From Pseudoscleropodium purum (Eukaryota > Streptophyta > Bryopsida > Hypnales > Brachytheciaceae): a stretch of 64,000 bases of DNA. The position numbers were made by a program, and so were the translations under genes. The stretch's first letter is position 1. Each line of letters begins with the position of its first letter. The stretch spans positions 17,484,001-17,548,000 of the forward strand of contig OZ017803.1 of the NCBI GenBank assembly GCA_963969395.1. The letters run 5' to 3'. Below the pieces are notes generated by a model. The model saw nothing but the letters and a program-made list of their open reading frames with translations, was not told the origin of the DNA and made no database searches. Shown in pieces: positions 61,897-64,000 of the stretch.

Positions 61897-62061
61897 TTAA
61901 ACCATGGTTGTCACATTGGACAAATTACTATTCATTTCACGTCCTATAGGACAAGTTACTATTCATCAGATGTACGTCTTACGTACATCTGATGAATAGT
62001 AATTTGTCCTATAGGACGTGAAATGAATAGTAATTTGTCCAATGTGACAACCATGGTTTAA
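61897..62061. mobile_element. 165-bp near-perfect palindrome (hairpin MITE)
   Basis: Two 81-base arms around a 3-base centre (CTT, 61978-61980), with one mismatch seen (G at 61955 against the complement). Ends are TTAAACCATGG...CCATGGTTTAA, so TTAA again stands at both borders. A transcript would fold into one long hairpin. No coding capacity. Confidence 0.9.
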
Positions 62062-63440
62062 ACAATTTCAATTTATGGAAATTAGTGAAAATTCACACAA
62101 TAATTAAATATTGTGATATGCTGTAATTTAAATATATTTTAATATAGAGTGATTTTGATAATTTAGTGATTAGGTTTCAAACACGAATAGGATAAATCAA
62201 TGCATCAAGGGGTTGATACCTTTTCTTGCTAGCCAAATGTTTTTTATTTTTATTATCATGTATTATCAATTGATTTTTAAAATGATTATTTTTTTATTCC
62301 ACTCCCCAAAACAAGCATTCCTTTCAACTTAAGAATCAAAATTTTACAATAGGAAAAGAATCAAAACTATGCAATAGGAAAATTTTACCTCATTTGACCG
62401 TGTTAATTGCCTTGAATTTTTGACTTTGTTTCACAAGAATGTTCAAAAATGTTTTCAAGTTTTGACACAAGATACAAACATTCACCTCCTTCATGCGCTT
62501 TAAAGAACACCCCAATTGGATACATGGATCAAAAGTTAGGCTTCCCCCTCGAATATAGGCAATTTGGACAACCTACGCGGCGAAATGAGGTGAAAATTTT
62601 CCTATATGTTTTCACAATACTCTACTACACTTTTGTGTACCATCAAAATTTTAAAAAGAAGTTGCTTGTTTCAAAGTCTAAAGGCCTAGTCACATTAGTG
62701 TCAATAAAAAGTTGATAGACCAATCAAATAAATGAATCTCTTGGAAAAGTTAGATATTTCCATTTATTTTTTTCAATGTGTTAAATCATTTAATTTCTTG
62801 AACTAACAATACTTGCATCTTTATAAATGCCAGTTAAACTTTGGTATTCGAACTAGAGAATGAAACTAAAGTTATAGAAAAACCTTGACAACTATATTGC
62901 AAGAATGGTTTGCCTCACCAAATTAATTACAAAAATACATTTTATCTACATTTTAGTAGTTCATCTTACAACAATTGTTGCCAAGGCATGCATGACCATC
63001 CTTTGGAGTAAAATACTCCTCCCTTGGGTTGGATTTTAGTCTCCTTTTGTAATGATGTCTTTCTTTTTTCATTTTTTCATTTTTTCTTGATAAAAAATTG
63101 ATATTTATTAATTTATGATTAATTATTTTAGAAAAGGATATGAGTGTGTATTATAAGAGAATAAAAATACAAGTTTTTTACCCTTGAAGGACTTGAAAGC
63201 CCTTCATGGCCATATAATATATATTACGAATTTGGTGGTATTTGATCAAAAAATACTTAGACTATATGCTTTCTAGTACCAAGTAAATTAATCCCCACAA
63301 TAGTATGTAAATAATAATGTATAACAATTCATATACCAAACCACAATTGAAAAGTTACAAGGCTAACCACAAGTTGTAAAAAAAGATCCCAAGGGCCTTA
63401 ATTTAAAGGGTTCAAACGTTTCCTACACTGTATCTTTAAA
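62062..63440. other. No gene recognised
   Basis: AT-rich. The frame at 62449-62715 is isolated and matches no family. Confidence 0.5.
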
Positions 63441-64000
63441 AAAACAAAACCGTTTCCTACACTTTAGCAGCGATTCCTGTGACATGACCTAAATACGAAC
63501 CCCACGTGCAAATCCGGGAAGCTTCCAGTCCCTTTCTGCACAGTTTCCAGGCACCTCCCCCTCCCGAACTGACCGCCTTGCCATCGACGATCGACCGGTT
63601 GTGAGTGACATACACCAAAATAAAGCTACAGTAACCTACGCAACTCGCCACGGCACACATTCATTTCAAATACTATTAAAAAAACCCTACTCCGGAGTAA
63701 GTTAATAATGAAACTGTAGACGGAACTCCAGATTCTTCCCTTGTCGTAGTGGAGAGACTGGAACTGCAGAACCCCAAAACTGAATCCACGGCCTAGATGC
63801 CAGGCATAGACAGTGCAACTGAAACGCCAATTAAGAGGTTCTGTCTTTACTGTCCTGTTAGTACAACAGCCGGCGTGGGTGCAGTTGAATCTGGATCCAA
63901 CTCGCCATCTCTGCAGTCTAAACTGTCTGCTCTCTGCAGTGATCTCTCTACTTAACTTACTGTAAGTTATTGAATCTGATCCCAGATTCAATCAATGTGG
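63440..64000. other. GC-richer edge region, possibly flank of a neighbouring gene
   Basis: Base composition shifts from AT-rich to mixed at about 63450. It includes a CCCACGTGC motif (63501-63509) and apparently low-copy sequence to the window end. Minus frames at 63457-63660 and 63626-63991 have no recognised domain. It may be promoter or UTR of a gene outside the window. Confidence 0.3.

Overview
This window looks like nuclear DNA of a land plant. The grounds are AT-rich sequence, an 11-exon ABCB-type half-transporter gene with short GT-AG introns, a Ty3/gypsy chromovirus, a plant-type mariner element with Stowaway-like ends, an L1-like LINE with a C-terminal zf-RVT region, and many miniature inverted-repeat elements (MITEs). 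I cannot name the species. A non-flowering land plant seems likely from the ABC transporter architecture and the repeats, but that is a guess.

Layout. 2-4785: 3' part of a decayed chromovirus (protease, reverse transcriptase, RNase H, integrase, chromodomain, polypurine tract, 3' LTR). Its LTR carries an array of heat-shock-element-like repeats just upstream of a TATA box. 4786-7400: remnant of a DDE transposase, then a 45-bp minisatellite split by two MITEs, one of them GC-rich and hAT-like with an 8-bp target duplication. 7400-17700: no gene seen, with large TTAA-ended repeats (family A). 18716-24017, minus strand: the only gene that looks intact, an ABC half-transporter of 907 predicted residues with an N-terminal membrane extension, followed upstream by a GC-rich island (25470-25960). 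26000-34100: no confident gene, with MITE families C, D and E, including a nested insertion whose empty site can be read in sister copies. 34133-35885: a full-length but broken mariner-like element. 36000-48400: gene desert with repeat families A, B and C and two weak exon-like patches. 48416-48674: second copy of the GC-rich hAT-like MITE. 49145-54298: decayed LINE. 54597-59741: families E, D, F and B plus a 5'-truncated LINE-like insert with a 15-bp target duplication. 61897-62061: a near-perfect 165-bp palindrome. The last 550 bases rise in GC and may lead into a neighbouring gene.

The ABC gene is the only working protein gene I can support; nearly everything else recognisable is transposon-derived. 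In the three autonomous element types, the premature stops I read are almost all one C-to-T (or G-to-A) step from CAA, CAG, CGA or TGG. That pattern fits decay of methylated, silenced elements. The most notable candidates for undescribed biology are the heat-shock-element array in the LTR, the TTAA-bounded CCCCTAAA repeat superfamily (at least eight near-complete copies, about an eighth of the window), and the CpG-dense MITE in an AT-rich genome.
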